This document shows, piece after piece, positions 9,087 to 17,427 of a stretch of 64,000 bases of DNA. The notes under the pieces were generated by a model. The model was not told where the DNA came from. It saw nothing but the letters and a program-made list of their open reading frames with translations, and made no database searches. Within the stretch, counting starts at the first letter, position 1. Every line of letters starts with the position of its first letter. This stretch comes from Marisimplicoccus sp038110465. Its GTDB lineage: Bacteria > Bacteroidota > Bacteroidia > Flavobacteriales > Flavobacteriaceae. The stretch is taken from contig JAYNJU010000001.1 of the NCBI GenBank assembly GCA_038110465.1, positions 124,001-188,000 on the forward strand, read 5' to 3'. The translations under genes were made by a program, and so were the position numbers.

Positions 9087-9344
9087 ATGTCAACTAGAAG
9101 TCTAAGAAAAGAAAGAATAGGAATTATTTCATCTAATAAAATGGATAAATCTGTTGTAGTTTCAGAGGTAAAAAAAGTTAAACATCCAGTCTATGGAAAG
9201 TTTGTCTTAAAAACTAAAAAGTATGTTGCCCATGATGAGAAAAACGATTGTAATGAAGGAGATACTGTTAAAATTATGGAGACTAGACCAATTAGTAAGA
9301 CAAAAAAATGGAGAATTGTAGAAATTATAGAAAGAGCAAAATAA
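9087..9344 (+). CDS. rpsQ: 30S ribosomal protein S17
   Basis: S17 binds the 5' domain of 16S rRNA early in assembly. The OB-fold motifs GIISSNKMDKSVVV, KFVLKTKKYVAHDE and GDTVKIMETRPISKTKKWR are typical. Length is 85 residues (84 in E. coli). It starts immediately after the rpmC stop. Confidence 0.98.
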   Translation: MSTRSLRKERIGIISSNKMDKSVVVSEVKKVKHPVYGKFVLKTKKYVAHDEKNDCNEGDTVKIMETRPISKTKKWRIVEIIERAK

Positions 9345-9345
9345 A

Positions 9346-9714
9346 ATGGTACAAACAGAATCAAGGTTAAAGGTAGCTGACAACACTGGGGCTAAAGAAG
9401 TACTAACTATAAAAGTTTTAGGAGGTACAAAAAGAAGGTATGCTAGTTTAGGTGATAAGATTGTAGTTACAGTAAAAGATGCTACTCCAAATGGTACTAT
9501 AAAAAAAGGTCAAGTTTCTATTGCAGTTGTAGTAAGAACAAAGAAAGAAGTCAGAAGAAATGATGGATCTTACATAAGGTTTGATGAAAATGCGTGCGTA
9601 TTATTATCTCAAACTGGAGAGATGAGGGGAACAAGAGTTTTTGGTCCAGTTGCAAGAGAATTAAGAGAAAAACAGTTCATGAAAATTGTTTCACTTGCAC
9701 CTGAAGTATTATAA
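9346..9714 (+). CDS. rplN: 50S ribosomal protein L14
   Basis: L14 forms intersubunit bridges with 16S rRNA and is the target of the silencing factor RsfS. It begins MVQTESRLKVADNTGAKE and contains TRVFGPVARELREKQFMKIVSLAPEVL at its end, both family signatures. Length is 122 residues, normal. Confidence 0.98.
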   Translation: MVQTESRLKVADNTGAKEVLTIKVLGGTKRRYASLGDKIVVTVKDATPNGTIKKGQVSIAVVVRTKKEVRRNDGSYIRFDENACVLLSQTGEMRGTRVFGPVARELREKQFMKIVSLAPEVL

Positions 9715-9719
9715 AAAGT

Positions 9720-10031
9720 ATGAATAAAATTAAAATAAAAAAAGGAGATCAAGTATTAGTTATAGCTGGTGAAAATAAGGGAGCTAAGGGCTCTGTCCTT
9801 AAAGTTTTATACAACTCTAACAAAGCTCTTGTTGAGGGAGTAAATACTGTTAAAAGACATACTAAACCAAATTCTGAGAATCCTAAAGGGGGTATTATTG
9901 AGAAACAACTTCCAATCGATATTTCAAATTTATCGTTAATGACTAAGGATGGTGAAAAAACTAGAGTTGGATTTGAGATTAAAGATGGAACAAAAATAAG
10001 AATTTCTAAAAAAACAAAAGAAAGTATATAA
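9720..10031 (+). CDS. rplX: 50S ribosomal protein L24
   Basis: L24 initiates 50S assembly at the 5' end of 23S rRNA. The N-terminal KOW motif is IKKGDQVLVIAGENKGAKG; HTKPNSENPKGGIIEKQLPI follows. Length is 103 residues. Its last base is the first base of the rplE ATG (TAATG). Confidence 0.98.
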   Translation: MNKIKIKKGDQVLVIAGENKGAKGSVLKVLYNSNKALVEGVNTVKRHTKPNSENPKGGIIEKQLPIDISNLSLMTKDGEKTRVGFEIKDGTKIRISKKTKESI

Positions 10032-10579
10032 TGAGCTACACACCAAGACTTAAGGAAGATTATTCATCTAGAATTGTGAAGCAATTACAGGATAGCTTAA
10101 ACCTTAAAAATATTATGCAAGTTCCTACCCTTGAAAAGATTGTTATTTCAAGAGGAGTTGGTGCTGCTGTTAGTGATAAAAAGTTAGTAGACCATGCTGT
10201 TGAAGAATTAACTCTTATTTCTGGTCAAAAAGCTATAGCAACATTATCAAAGAAAGATGTTGCCTCATTTAAATTAAGAAAAGGCTTTCCAATTGGAGCA
10301 AAAGTAACTTTAAGAGGTGATAGAATGTACGAATTTTTAGATAGACTTATAACTATAGCGCTTCCAAGAGTTAGAGATTTCCAAGGTATAGATCCAAAAG
10401 GATTTGATGGAAGAGGTAATTACAATTTAGGAATTAGAGAACAGATTATTTTTCCTGAAATTGATATTGATAAAGTAAATAAAATTGCGGGTATGGATAT
10501 AACATTTGTAACTAACACTAATTCTGACTCAGAGGCTCAAGCTTTACTATCTGATTTAGGGTTACCATTTAAAAAATAA
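10031..10579 (+). CDS. rplE: 50S ribosomal protein L5
   Basis: L5 binds 5S rRNA and the central protuberance. NIMQVPTLEKIVISRGVGAA, FPIGAKVTLRGDRMYEFLDR and FDGRGNYNLGIREQIIFPEID are conserved. Length is 182 residues (179 in E. coli). The start overlaps the rplX stop by one base. Confidence 0.98.
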   Translation: MSYTPRLKEDYSSRIVKQLQDSLNLKNIMQVPTLEKIVISRGVGAAVSDKKLVDHAVEELTLISGQKAIATLSKKDVASFKLRKGFPIGAKVTLRGDRMYEFLDRLITIALPRVRDFQGIDPKGFDGRGNYNLGIREQIIFPEIDIDKVNKIAGMDITFVTNTNSDSEAQALLSDLGLPFKK

Positions 10580-10583
10580 TATT

Positions 10584-10853
10584 ATGGCTAAAGAATCAAT
10601 GAAAGCTAGGGAAAGGAAAAGACAACGTATAGTTGCAAAGTATGCATCTAAAAGAAAGTCATTAAAAGAGTCTAATGATTATATAGGGCTTCAAAAACTC
10701 CCAAAGAATGCATCCCCTATAAGGCTTCATAATAGGTGTAAGTTAACCGGAAGACCAAAAGGGTATATAAGACAATTTGGTATTTCAAGGGTTATGTTCA
10801 GAGAAATGGCAAATAAAGGATTAATTCCTGGGGTAACAAAAGCAAGTTGGTAA
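10584..10853 (+). CDS. rpsN: 30S ribosomal protein S14, zinc-free form
   Basis: S14 joins the 30S head late in assembly. The 89-residue protein has KLPKNASPIRLHNRCKLTGR and the C-terminus GLIPGVTKASW. Only one cysteine is present, so the CxxC pairs of the zinc-binding form are absent. It is shorter than the 101-residue E. coli form, as usual in Bacteroidota. Confidence 0.97.
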   Translation: MAKESMKARERKRQRIVAKYASKRKSLKESNDYIGLQKLPKNASPIRLHNRCKLTGRPKGYIRQFGISRVMFREMANKGLIPGVTKASW

Positions 10854-10866
10854 ATTAATATATATT

Positions 10867-11268
10867 ATGTATACAGATACTATAGCAGATTATTTAACTA
10901 GAATTAGGAACGCAAGCATGGCTGGTCATAAAGTAGTTGATATACCAGCATCTAATATCAAAAGAGATATTACAAAAATCCTTTTTGATCAAGGTTATAT
11001 TTTGAGTTATAAATTTGAAGATTCAGATGATAAGCAGGGAAGTATAAAAATTGCTTTAAAATATGATAGTATTTCAAAACAACCAGTTATAAAAGAAATT
11101 CAGAGAATTAGTAAACCTGGTTTAAGAAAATACTCAAACTCTAAAGATTTTCCAAGGATTTTAAATGGTCTTGGAATATCCATTGTTTCTACATCCAAAG
11201 GAGTGATGACTGGAAAGCAGGCTGCTAGTCAAAACATTGGAGGTGAGTTATTATGTTATGTTTATTAA
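10867..11268 (+). CDS. rpsH: 30S ribosomal protein S8
   Basis: S8 binds the central domain of 16S rRNA and, in E. coli, represses the spc operon. The protein begins MYTDTIADYLTRIRNASMAGH and ends with the TSKGVMTGKQAASQNIGGELLCYVY segment typical of the family (133 residues). It is preceded by a 13-base AT-only gap. Confidence 0.98.
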   Translation: MYTDTIADYLTRIRNASMAGHKVVDIPASNIKRDITKILFDQGYILSYKFEDSDDKQGSIKIALKYDSISKQPVIKEIQRISKPGLRKYSNSKDFPRILNGLGISIVSTSKGVMTGKQAASQNIGGELLCYVY

Positions 11269-11277
11269 AATTAAGTT

Positions 11278-11820
11278 ATGTCTAGAATAGGAAATAATCC
11301 AATAAATATACCAGAGGGTGTTTCAGTTAATATTGAAGGAAATATAATAACTGTAAATGGAAAAAATGGAGAAATGTCTCAATCATTTGATGGAGTAAGC
11401 TTTGATATTACAAATGAAACAATAAATGTAAAAAGAATTTCTGAATCAAAAGATCATAAATCAAAACACGGATTATATAGATCATTAGTAGCTAACATGG
11501 TTAAAGGAGTCTCAGAAGGTTTTACAACTGAATTAGAATTAGTTGGGGTTGGATACAGAGCAAGTAATTCTGGTCAAAAGCTTGATCTTTCACTTGGTTT
11601 TTCTCATACTATTTTGATGGATATAGCACCCGAAGTCAAAGTAGAAACTATTAATGAAAAGGGACAGAATCCAATAATTAAATTAACATCAACAGATAAG
11701 CAACTTCTTGGTCATGTCGCTGCAAAGATCAGGTCATTTAGAAAACCTGAACCATATAAAGGAAAAGGTATAAAATTCGTAGGAGAACAAATAAGAAGAA
11801 AAGCAGGTAAATCAGCTTAA
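11278..11820 (+). CDS. rplF: 50S ribosomal protein L6
   Basis: L6 lies near the sarcin-ricin loop where translation factors bind. MSRIGNNPINIPEGV at the start and the C-terminal RSFRKPEPYKGKGIKFVGEQ signature are present. Two homologous alpha/beta halves are expected in its 180 residues (177 in E. coli). Confidence 0.98.
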   Translation: MSRIGNNPINIPEGVSVNIEGNIITVNGKNGEMSQSFDGVSFDITNETINVKRISESKDHKSKHGLYRSLVANMVKGVSEGFTTELELVGVGYRASNSGQKLDLSLGFSHTILMDIAPEVKVETINEKGQNPIIKLTSTDKQLLGHVAAKIRSFRKPEPYKGKGIKFVGEQIRRKAGKSA

Positions 11821-11821
11821 T

Positions 11822-12181
11822 ATGGCAAATACAAAAACATATAGAAGAAATAGAATCAGGCAAAGAATTAAAAAGATAATATCTGGAACACAAGATTTTC
11901 CTAGATTATCAGTCTTTAGAAGTAATAAAGAAATTTATTGCCAAATAATTGATGATGTATCTGGTAAAACTTTAGTTCAATCATCATCAAGAGATAAGTC
12001 AATCTCAGAACTTAAATTATCAAATAACATAGAGGTCTCTTTTAATGTTGGAAAAAATCTTGCAGAGAAAGCTGTTAAAAAAGGAGTTAAAAAAGTGCAA
12101 TTTGATAGAGGTGGATATCTCTATCATGGTAGAGTTAAATCTCTTGCTGAAGGAGCAAGAGAAGGTGGACTTAAATTTTAA
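11822..12181 (+). CDS. rplR: 50S ribosomal protein L18
   Basis: L18 carries 5S rRNA into the central protuberance together with L5. The motifs PRLSVFRSNKEIYCQIID and KKVQFDRGGYLYHGRVKSLAEGAREGGL are diagnostic. Length is 119 residues. It begins one base after the rplF stop. Confidence 0.98.
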   Translation: MANTKTYRRNRIRQRIKKIISGTQDFPRLSVFRSNKEIYCQIIDDVSGKTLVQSSSRDKSISELKLSNNIEVSFNVGKNLAEKAVKKGVKKVQFDRGGYLYHGRVKSLAEGAREGGLKF

Positions 12182-12183
12182 AT

Positions 12184-12708
12184 ATGTATAAAAATTATAA
12201 AAATGTTGAACTTGTAAAACCTGCTGGTTTAGAGCTTAAAGATAGGCTTGTTGGTGTTCAAAGGGTTACAAAAGTTACAAAAGGTGGAAGAGCTTTTGGT
12301 TTTTCTGCTATTGTTGTTGTGGGAGATGAAAATGGTGTAGTTGGTCATGGGTTAGGAAAAGCTAAAGAGGTAACTATAGCTATTTCAAAAGCTGTTGAAG
12401 ATGCTAAGAAAAACCTAGTTAGGATTCCTATTGAAAATGGAACTTTACCTCATGAGCAAAAAGGAAAATTTGGAGGAGCTAAAGTTTTTATTAAGCCAGC
12501 TACAGAAGGTACCGGTGTAATTGCAGGAGGTGCTGTAAGATCTGTATTAGAAGCAGTAGGTGTTCATAATGTGCTTTCTAAATCTCAAGGTTCTTCAAAT
12601 CCCCATAATGTTGTCAAAGCTACTTTTGATGCTTTGCTTAACTTAAGGAGTCCATTAATGGTTGCAAAACAAAGAGGTATCTCTTTAGATAAAGTTTTTA
12701 AAGGATGA
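12184..12708 (+). CDS. rpsE: 30S ribosomal protein S5
   Basis: S5 is a decoding-fidelity protein at the back of the 30S neck. VTKGGRAFGFSAIVVVGDENG is the conserved double-stranded RNA-binding-like core, and GTGVIAGGAVRSVLEAVGV follows. Length is 174 residues. The last four bases overlap the rpmD start (ATGA). Confidence 0.98.
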   Translation: MYKNYKNVELVKPAGLELKDRLVGVQRVTKVTKGGRAFGFSAIVVVGDENGVVGHGLGKAKEVTIAISKAVEDAKKNLVRIPIENGTLPHEQKGKFGGAKVFIKPATEGTGVIAGGAVRSVLEAVGVHNVLSKSQGSSNPHNVVKATFDALLNLRSPLMVAKQRGISLDKVFKG

Positions 12709-12890
12709 GTAAAAAAGTAAGAATTAAACAAATTAAAAGTACAATCAAAAGAGTTAAGTCTCAAAAGAGAACTTTAGAAGCTCTTGGTTTAAGAAAAATT
12801 GGAATGGAAGTAGAGCACGAATTAAATCCAGCTATATCAGGAATGATTGATAAGGTAGCTCATTTAATTGAAGTTAATTCTATTAAATAA
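12705..12890 (+). CDS. rpmD: 50S ribosomal protein L30
   Basis: L30 is a small peripheral 50S protein that some bacteria lack. The 61 residues include KVRIKQIKSTIKRVKSQKRT and LEALGLRKIGMEVEHE, which match the family. The ATG lies inside the rpsE stop (ATGA overlap of 4 bases), which favours translational coupling. Confidence 0.96.
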   Translation: MSKKVRIKQIKSTIKRVKSQKRTLEALGLRKIGMEVEHELNPAISGMIDKVAHLIEVNSIK

Positions 12891-12896
12891 TTTATT

Positions 12897-13349
12897 ATGA
12901 GTTTAAACAATCTAAAGCCTTCAAAAGGTTCTAACAGTACAAGCGGTAAAAGAATAGGGAGAGGTCAGGGATCTGGAAAAGGAGGAACTTCTACTAAAGG
13001 TCACAAAGGAGCTCAATCTAGATCTGGTTATTCACGTAAAATCGGTTTTGAAGGTGGTCAAATGCCACTTCAAAGAAGAATTCCAAAATTTGGTTTTAAA
13101 AATATTAATAGAATTGACTATAAAGCTATAAATGTTGATCAAATTCAGACCCTAATTGATGATAAAAAGATAAAAAATGACCTTAACATTGATAAAATGA
13201 TTGAACTGAGGTTAATTAATAAAGGAGATAATGTTAAAATATTAGGTAGAGGTAAAATTAATTCTGCAATTAATGTTAGTGCTCACAAATTTTCTAACTC
13301 AGCAATTAAACAGATAGAAGATGCTGGAGGAAATATAAATAAATTATAA
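12897..13349 (+). CDS. rplO: 50S ribosomal protein L15
   Basis: L15 is a late-assembly protein with a long glycine-rich N-terminal extension threaded into 23S rRNA. GKRIGRGQGSGKGGTSTKGHKG and RSGYSRKIGFEGGQMPLQRR are the family signatures. Length is 150 residues (144 in E. coli). It sits one base before the secY start. Confidence 0.98.
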   Translation: MSLNNLKPSKGSNSTSGKRIGRGQGSGKGGTSTKGHKGAQSRSGYSRKIGFEGGQMPLQRRIPKFGFKNINRIDYKAINVDQIQTLIDDKKIKNDLNIDKMIELRLINKGDNVKILGRGKINSAINVSAHKFSNSAIKQIEDAGGNINKL

Positions 13350-13350
13350 T

Positions 13351-14703
13351 TTGAATAAATTAATAGACATAGTAAAGAATATATATAAAATAAAAGAACT
13401 TAGAGATAGAATTCTTTTTACTCTTGGTTTACTTTTAGTATATAGACTTGGCGCTCAAGTTGTTCTTCCTGGTGTAGACTCTCTTGCTCTATCGGAGCTT
13501 TCTACCAGATCTGACGGAGGAGGTCTTTTAGGTATTCTAAATGCTTTCACTGGAGGTGCTTTTGCTAATGCATCTATCTTTGCTTTGGGTATTATGCCTT
13601 ATATTTCAGCTGCAATTGTTGTTCAGCTAATGGGTGTTGCACTTCCATATCTTCAAAAACTTCAAAAAGAAGGTGAAAGTGGTAGAAAAAAAATCACTCA
13701 GATAACAAGATGGCTAACAATTTTTATTTGTACAATTCAGGCTCCTGCTTATCTATATGGACTAAGCGCTTTAGGTGTTCCTGAAAGTGCCTTCATATTT
13801 GGTAGAACTCCCTTATTTATCTTTTCATCAATAATTATTCTTGTAACAGGTACAATTTTTGCTATGTGGCTTGGTGAAAAAATTACTGATAAAGGTATTG
13901 GTAATGGTATTTCATTATTAATTACTGTTGGTATTGTTGCAACCTTACCTCTTTCTTTTACTCAAAATCTTGTCTCAAGAGTATCTGAAAGTAATGGTGG
14001 TTTAATTATGGTTGTTATTGAATTAGCAGTATGGTTAGTAGTTATTTTACTATCAATTCTTTTAGTAATGGCTGTTAGACAAATTCCTGTCCAGTATGCT
14101 AGAAGAAACTCAATTCCTGGATCACAATCAACTGGAATGTCAACTAGGCAATATATTCCTCTGAAACTAAATGCTTCAGGTGTTATGCCTATAATTTTTG
14201 CTCAGGCTTTAATGTTTGCTCCTGCTACTATTGGAAGTGTTTTTGGTACATCTTCAGTTGGACAGTGGCTACAAGCTAGTTTTTCTGATATTTTTGGTCT
14301 ATGGTATAATATACTTTTTGCTTTTTTAGTAATCATCTTTACATTTTTTTATACTGCAATTACAGTCCCTACAAATAAAATGTCTGATGATTTGAAAAGA
14401 AGTGGAGGTTTTGTTCCAGGTATTAGACCTGGAAATGAAACAGCTGAATATCTTGACTCTGTAATGTCTCACATTACTTTTCCTGGATCTTTATACTTAG
14501 CTGTGATTGCAATTTTTCCTGCAATTGTTGTTCAATTGATTGGAATGCAACAAGGATGGGCACTTTTTTATGGTGGAACATCTCTTTTAATTATGGTAGG
14601 AGTTGCTATAGATACAATTCAACAAGTAAATGCTTACTTACTAAATCATCATTATGATGGTCTTATGAAGTCTGGATCAATGAGAAGTAAACCAACAATT
14701 TAA
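13351..14703 (+). CDS. secY: Preprotein translocase subunit SecY
   Basis: SecY is the membrane channel for export and membrane insertion of proteins. The 450-residue sequence shows about ten hydrophobic segments, the plug region after the first, GALPYLQKLQKEGE-like and GNGISLLI motifs, and FFYTAITVPTNKMSDDLKRSGGFVPGIRPG in the cytoplasmic loop that contacts SecA and the ribosome. The start is TTG at 13351; it aligns with the usual N-terminus (MNKLIDIVKNIYKIKELRDR) and no ATG or GTG lies nearby. It belongs to the spc part of the cluster, which ties export capacity to ribosome synthesis. Confidence 0.97.
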   Translation: MNKLIDIVKNIYKIKELRDRILFTLGLLLVYRLGAQVVLPGVDSLALSELSTRSDGGGLLGILNAFTGGAFANASIFALGIMPYISAAIVVQLMGVALPYLQKLQKEGESGRKKITQITRWLTIFICTIQAPAYLYGLSALGVPESAFIFGRTPLFIFSSIIILVTGTIFAMWLGEKITDKGIGNGISLLITVGIVATLPLSFTQNLVSRVSESNGGLIMVVIELAVWLVVILLSILLVMAVRQIPVQYARRNSIPGSQSTGMSTRQYIPLKLNASGVMPIIFAQALMFAPATIGSVFGTSSVGQWLQASFSDIFGLWYNILFAFLVIIFTFFYTAITVPTNKMSDDLKRSGGFVPGIRPGNETAEYLDSVMSHITFPGSLYLAVIAIFPAIVVQLIGMQQGWALFYGGTSLLIMVGVAIDTIQQVNAYLLNHHYDGLMKSGSMRSKPTI

Positions 14704-14705
14704 TA

Positions 14706-14921
14706 ATGGCAAAGCAAAAATCTATAGAGCAAGAAGGAAAAATAATAGAAGCACTATCTAACGCTATGTTTAGAGTAGAGCTTGATAATGGACATGTTGT
14801 TACTGCTCATATATCCGGTAAAATGAGATTGCATTATATAAAGCTTTTACCCGGAGATAAGGTAAAATTAGAAATGAGTCCTTATGATTTAAGTAAAGCA
14901 AGAATAACATTTAGAATGTAA
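14706..14921 (+). CDS. infA: Translation initiation factor IF-1
   Basis: IF-1 occupies the A site during initiation. The 71-residue OB-fold protein contains EQEGKIIEALSNAMFRVELD, GHVVTAHISGKMR and LPGDKVKLEMSPYDLSKARI, all typical. It begins 2 bases after secY. Confidence 0.98.
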   Translation: MAKQKSIEQEGKIIEALSNAMFRVELDNGHVVTAHISGKMRLHYIKLLPGDKVKLEMSPYDLSKARITFRM

Positions 14922-14924
14922 ATT

Positions 14925-15041
14925 ATGAAAGTAAGAGCATCAATAAAAAAAAGAAGTAGTGAATGTAAAATTGTCAGAAGAAAAGGACGATTATACGTGA
15001 TCAATAAAAAGAATCCAAGGTTTAAACAAAGACAAGGTTAA
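14925..15041 (+). CDS. rpmJ: 50S ribosomal protein L36, zinc-free form
   Basis: This 38-residue gene starts at the ATG at 14925 and begins MKVRASIKKRSSECKIV and ends NPRFKQRQG. Compared with the E. coli protein, which binds zinc with Cys11, Cys14, Cys27 and His33, the positions here are Ser, Cys, Asn and Phe, so it cannot hold zinc in that way. L36 is a small late-assembly 50S protein. The spacing (3 bases after infA, 2 before rpsM) is the usual spc-alpha junction. Confidence 0.95.
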   Translation: MKVRASIKKRSSECKIVRRKGRLYVINKKNPRFKQRQG

Positions 15042-15043
15042 TT

Positions 15044-15418
15044 ATGGCTAGAATTTCAGGAATTGATATACCAAAAAACAAAAGAGGTGCTATTGCACTT
15101 ACTTATATCTTCGGAATAGGTAGGAGTCTTGCAATAACTATTTTAGATGAAGCTAAGGTGGATCAAAATAAGAAAGTATCAGATTGGAATGATCAAGATA
15201 TTGCAAATATCAGAGATGTTGTAGGTAAGCTAAAAATAGAAGGAGAATTAAGATCTGAGACTCAATTGAATATCAAAAGACTAATGGATATTGGAAGTTA
15301 CAGGGGTATAAGACATAGAACAGGACTTCCATTAAGAGGTCAAAGAACTAAAAACAATTCTAGAACTAGAAAAGGAAAAAGAAAAACTGTAGCTAACAAG
15401 AAAAAAGCAACTAAGTAA
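15044..15418 (+). CDS. rpsM: 30S ribosomal protein S13
   Basis: S13 sits at the top of the 30S head and forms bridges B1a and B1b with the 50S subunit. MARISGIDIPKNKRGAIALTYI and RGIRHRTGLPLRGQRTKNNSRTRKG are diagnostic. Length is 124 residues (118 in E. coli), with a basic tail that reaches the P-site tRNA. Confidence 0.98.
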   Translation: MARISGIDIPKNKRGAIALTYIFGIGRSLAITILDEAKVDQNKKVSDWNDQDIANIRDVVGKLKIEGELRSETQLNIKRLMDIGSYRGIRHRTGLPLRGQRTKNNSRTRKGKRKTVANKKKATK

Positions 15419-15419
15419 T

Positions 15420-15803
15420 ATGGCAAAATCAACTAGTAAAAAAAGAAAAGTGATTGTTGATGCTTCTGGAGAAGCTCATATAAATGCTTCATTTAACAAT
15501 ATTATTATTTCAATAACTAACCTAAAAGGTGAAGTAATATCATGGTCTTCAGCTGGAAAAATGGGTTTTAAGGGTTCTAAAAAAAACACTCCATTTGCAG
15601 CTCAAACTGCTGCTGAAGATGCAGCCAAAACTGCTCATGATGCTGGGGTTAGAAGAATTAAAGTTCTTGTTAAGGGACCAGGAAATGGTAGAGAATCTGC
15701 TATTAGAACTTTACATAATAACGGTCTTGAAGTTACAGAAATTGTGGATGTAACTCCTATACCACATAATGGTTGTAGACCACCAAAAAGAAGAAGAGTT
15801 TAA
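15420..15803 (+). CDS. rpsK: 30S ribosomal protein S11
   Basis: S11 forms the platform of the 30S subunit near the E site. ASFNNIIISITNLKGEVISWSS, FKGSKKNTPFAAQ and the C-terminal DVTPIPHNGCRPPKRRRV are strongly conserved. Length is 127 residues. It starts one base after rpsM. Confidence 0.98.
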   Translation: MAKSTSKKRKVIVDASGEAHINASFNNIIISITNLKGEVISWSSAGKMGFKGSKKNTPFAAQTAAEDAAKTAHDAGVRRIKVLVKGPGNGRESAIRTLHNNGLEVTEIVDVTPIPHNGCRPPKRRRV

Positions 15804-15818
15804 TTAAAAGAAATATAG

Positions 15819-16424
15819 ATGGCAAGATATAGAGGACCAAAAACAAAAATTTCAAGAAAATTCGGTGAACCATTATTCGGGGAAGATCGTTCTTTAGAAA
15901 AAAAGAATTATCCTCCAGGACAACATGGAAATAGTAAGAGAAGAGCAAAAAAATCAGAGTATGCTATCCAGCTAATGGAAAAACAAAAGGCTAAATATAC
16001 TTATGGAATTCTTGAAAGACAATTCAGAAATATATATGATAAAGCAAATAGAGGGAAAGGTATTACAGGTGAACTTTTATTACAGCTTTGTGAATCAAGA
16101 TTAGATAATGTAGTTTTTAGAATGGGTATCTCGAATACTAGAGATGGAGCTAGACAATTGGTTTCACATAAACATATACTAGTCAATGATTCAATTGTGA
16201 ATATCCCTTCATATACCTTAAGACCCGGTGATAAAATTTCTATTAGAGAAAAGTCTAAATCACTTAAAGCAATCGAATCTTCAATTAGAGAAAATACTAA
16301 TGAATATGATTGGATCAAATTTAATAGTGATCGTCTTGAAGGAGAGTTTGTTTCTTTACCAGAAAGAGAACAAATACCTGAAAATATTAAAGAACAATTA
16401 ATTGTTGAATTATACTCAAAATAA
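15819..16424 (+). CDS. rpsD: 30S ribosomal protein S4
   Basis: S4 initiates assembly of the 5' domain of 16S rRNA and helps unwind mRNA at the entry site. The start MARYRGPKTKISRKFGEPLFG and the S4 domain (CESRLDNVVFRMGISNTRDGARQLVSHKHI, about residues 90-120) are clear. Length is 201 residues. The N-terminal zinc-binding cysteines seen in some bacteria are missing. In E. coli S4 represses the alpha operon; no matching pseudoknot was recognised. Confidence 0.98.
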   Translation: MARYRGPKTKISRKFGEPLFGEDRSLEKKNYPPGQHGNSKRRAKKSEYAIQLMEKQKAKYTYGILERQFRNIYDKANRGKGITGELLLQLCESRLDNVVFRMGISNTRDGARQLVSHKHILVNDSIVNIPSYTLRPGDKISIREKSKSLKAIESSIRENTNEYDWIKFNSDRLEGEFVSLPEREQIPENIKEQLIVELYSK

Positions 16425-16430
16425 AGAAAT

Positions 16431-17423
16431 ATGGCAATTTTAAACTTTCAAAAACCAGATAAAGTAATCATGATTGATTCTACGGAATCACATGGAAAAT
16501 TTGAATTCAGACCTCTTGAACCAGGATATGGTTTAACAATAGGTAATGCCCTAAGAAGAGTTTTACTATCTTCATTAGAGGGTTATGCATTTACTTCAGT
16601 AAAGATTGATGGTGTGGATCATGAATTTTCTACAATTGAAGGAGTTGTTGAAGATGTGACAGAAATTATCTTGAACATTAAGCAAATTAGATTAAAAAAA
16701 CAAATTGATGATGTTGATAATGAAAAAATTAATGTTATAGTAGGTAATCAAAAAGTCCTAAAGGCATCCGATTTTCAAAAATTTATTTCGGGCTTTCAAA
16801 TTTTAAATCCTGACCTAGTTATATGTAATCTTGAAAAAGATGTTAAACTTTCAATTGAATTAAATATTGATAAAGGAAGAGGTTATGTTCCTGCTGAGGA
16901 AAATAAAAAATATAATGAAAACCTAGGAGTTATTGCAATTGATTCTATTTTCACACCTATCAAAAATGTTAAATATGATATTGAAAATTATAGGGTAGAA
17001 CAGAAGACAGATTTTGAAAAATTAGTATTTGAAATTATTACTGATGGATCTATTCATCCTAAAGATGCTTTAACTGAGGCAGCTAAAATCTTAATTCATC
17101 ATTTTATGCTATTTTCAGATGAGCTGATTACATTGGAAGCTGATGAAATTGCTCAATCTGAGACTTATGATGAAGAATCTCTTCATATGAGACAGCTATT
17201 AAAAACTAAACTTATTGATATGGATCTATCTGTAAGAGCATTAAATTGTCTTAAAGCTGCAGAAGTAGATACTTTAGGAGATCTTGTTTCATTTAATAAG
17301 AATGATCTAATGAAGTTTAGAAATTTTGGTAGAAAATCTCTAACTGAACTTGAGGAATTAGTAATCCTTAAAGGGTTATCTTTTGGAATGGATCTAACAA
17401 AATATAAATTAGATAAAGATTAA
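16431..17423 (+). CDS. rpoA: DNA-directed RNA polymerase subunit alpha
   Basis: Alpha dimerises to start assembly of RNA polymerase and binds regulators and UP elements. The N-terminal domain holds GYGLTIGNALRRVLLSSLEG (about 33-52) and the C-terminal domain (about 255-320) holds LSVRALNCLKAAEVDTLGDL and FGRKSLTELEELV, the helix-hairpin-helix that contacts AT-rich DNA. Length is 330 residues (329 in E. coli). It lies between rpsD and rplQ, the universal alpha-operon order. Confidence 0.98.
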   Translation: MAILNFQKPDKVIMIDSTESHGKFEFRPLEPGYGLTIGNALRRVLLSSLEGYAFTSVKIDGVDHEFSTIEGVVEDVTEIILNIKQIRLKKQIDDVDNEKINVIVGNQKVLKASDFQKFISGFQILNPDLVICNLEKDVKLSIELNIDKGRGYVPAEENKKYNENLGVIAIDSIFTPIKNVKYDIENYRVEQKTDFEKLVFEIITDGSIHPKDALTEAAKILIHHFMLFSDELITLEADEIAQSETYDEESLHMRQLLKTKLIDMDLSVRALNCLKAAEVDTLGDLVSFNKNDLMKFRNFGRKSLTELEELVILKGLSFGMDLTKYKLDKD

Positions 17424-17427
17424 TTAA

